Of a DNA stretch of 43,735 nucleotides, positions 43,212 through 43,735 are shown piece after piece. The notes beneath the pieces are model-generated. The model ran no database searches. It had not been told where the DNA came from and saw only the letters and a program-made list of their open reading frames with translations. Position 1 is the stretch's first letter, and every line of letters begins with the position of its first letter. Position numbers and translations under genes: made by a program. The DNA is from Bacillota bacterium (lineage in GTDB: Bacteria; Bacillota; Clostridia; Peptostreptococcales; Anaerovoracaceae). The stretch is from NCBI GenBank assembly GCA_029239605.1, contig JARBUO010000015.1, positions 1 through 43,735 on the forward strand, read 5' to 3'.

Positions 43212-43284
43212 GAAACGCTGATTCATTCCAGGTGCACATCTGGTCCGTTACCATCTGCGCACACTCCATTCAATCAGCGCTTCC
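43211..43284. repeat. Interspersed palindromic repeat, copy E (inverted)
   Basis: GGAAACGCTGATTCATTCCA (43211-43230) and the closing segment ending AATCAGCGCTTCC (43272-43284) frame a 74-bp element. Its reverse complement aligns over its full length with copy D. It begins with the last base of the MEMO-AMMECR1 stop codon. It may also act as the terminator-like 3' end of that gene, although no T run follows directly. Confidence 0.8.
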
Positions 43285-43351
43285 TTAGTACAGCGTAATT
43301 TGTTTTCTAACCATTTGTTTATTCGTTTAATTTTGATAGGGAGGGATAGAA

Positions 43352-43735
43352 GTGCCGGAAAAGGAAGCAATGTTCTATGAGAGGCTGGATCAAGGCAGGG
43401 TCCGGTGTTTTCTATGCCCTCATAACTGCAGGATTGGAAGCGGGGGACGAGGCATCTGCGGCGTGAGGCAGAATAGGGAGGGGACGCTATACTCCCTGAA
43501 TTATGGAGAGATTTCTTCCATCGGTGTGGACCCCATCGAAAAGAAGCCCTTATACCGCTTTCATCCCGGCAGTTCTATCCTTTCTGTCGGTTCCATCGGC
43601 TGCAACCTGAAATGCCCTTTCTGCCAGAACCACAGCATCGCGAGGGTCAAACCGGAAGAGGTTCATACCTATCCTGCAGAAAGCCAGCAGATCGTAGCCA
43701 AGGCATTATCCCTCAGGCAGCAGGGCAATATCGGC
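43352..43735 (+). CDS. AmmeMemoRadiSam radical SAM protein (5' part)
   Basis: The gene runs off the end of the window after 128 codons. The start is GTG at 43352, with AGGGAGGG (43338-43344) seven bases upstream. An N-terminal cysteine-rich patch (Cys19, 22, 26, 36; CFLCPHNC and GICGVR) precedes the radical SAM cluster motif GCNLKCPFCQN (Cys84, 88, 91). This matches the PflA-like radical SAM member of the AmmeMemoRadiSam system. It pairs with the MEMO-AMMECR1 gene directly upstream. Substrate and product are not known. Confidence 0.88.
   Translation, partial: MPEKEAMFYERLDQGRVRCFLCPHNCRIGSGGRGICGVRQNREGTLYSLNYGEISSIGVDPIEKKPLYRFHPGSSILSVGSIGCNLKCPFCQNHSIARVKPEEVHTYPAESQQIVAKALSLRQQGNIG

Overview
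This is a chromosomal stretch from a Gram-positive anaerobe, most likely class Clostridia (Bacillota). The evidence is strong AGGAGG-type ribosome binding sites, moderate GC, an oxygen-independent cobalamin pathway (CbiK, CbiD, CbiG), PduL as a phosphotransacylase, a Yko-type ECF thiamine-precursor transporter and a YknXYZ/MacB-type export system. The species cannot be named from sequence alone. No tRNA, rRNA, CRISPR array, phage gene or transposase was seen.

Layout. (1) 5-2980, + strand: engB, a small DUF1232 membrane protein, hpt, pduL and deoC. (2) 3225-6312, - strand: membrane-fusion protein, ATPase and MacB-like permease, with a long leader. (3) 6813-10200, + strand: lgt, ychF and rsgA. 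(4) 10330-14291, - strand: a TPP-riboswitch-controlled ykoE / THI5-NMT1-like soluble protein / double ATPase (ykoD-like) / ykoC operon for thiamine-pyrimidine uptake. (5) 14322-15410, - strand: a DMT/EamA transporter with a 64-residue tail holding 24 histidines. (6) 15561-41388, + strand: a cobalamin riboswitch followed by about 25 kb of co-directional genes. The order is cbiM-N-Q-O-K-D-L-F, hemA, cbiH, cbiJ-sirC fusion, hemC, cobA-hemD fusion, cbiB, cobD, cbiP, cobO, cbiC, cbiG, hemB, hemL, cbiET, cbiA, cobT. (7) 41571 to the end, + strand: a MEMO-AMMECR1 fusion and the start of its radical SAM partner (AmmeMemoRadiSam system).

How region 6 works as a unit. HemA, HemL, HemB, HemC and HemD carry charged glutamyl-tRNA to uroporphyrinogen III. 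The CobA (SUMT) domain and the SirC-like domain make sirohydrochlorin, and CbiK inserts cobalt brought in by CbiMNQO. CbiL, H, F, G, D, J, E/T and C build cobyrinate. CbiA, CobO, CbiP, CobD and CbiB amidate, adenosylate and attach the aminopropanol arm, and CobT activates the lower base. CobU, CobS and CobC are not in the window.

The least expected structures are: a five-copy family of short imperfect palindromes lying only between genes, two of them inverted around the MEMO-AMMECR1 gene; the CbiJ-SirC fusion; a THI5/NMT1-like protein without a signal peptide inside a Yko operon; the histidine-tailed transporter next to cobalt uptake; and a long low-complexity linker inside the MEMO-AMMECR1 protein.
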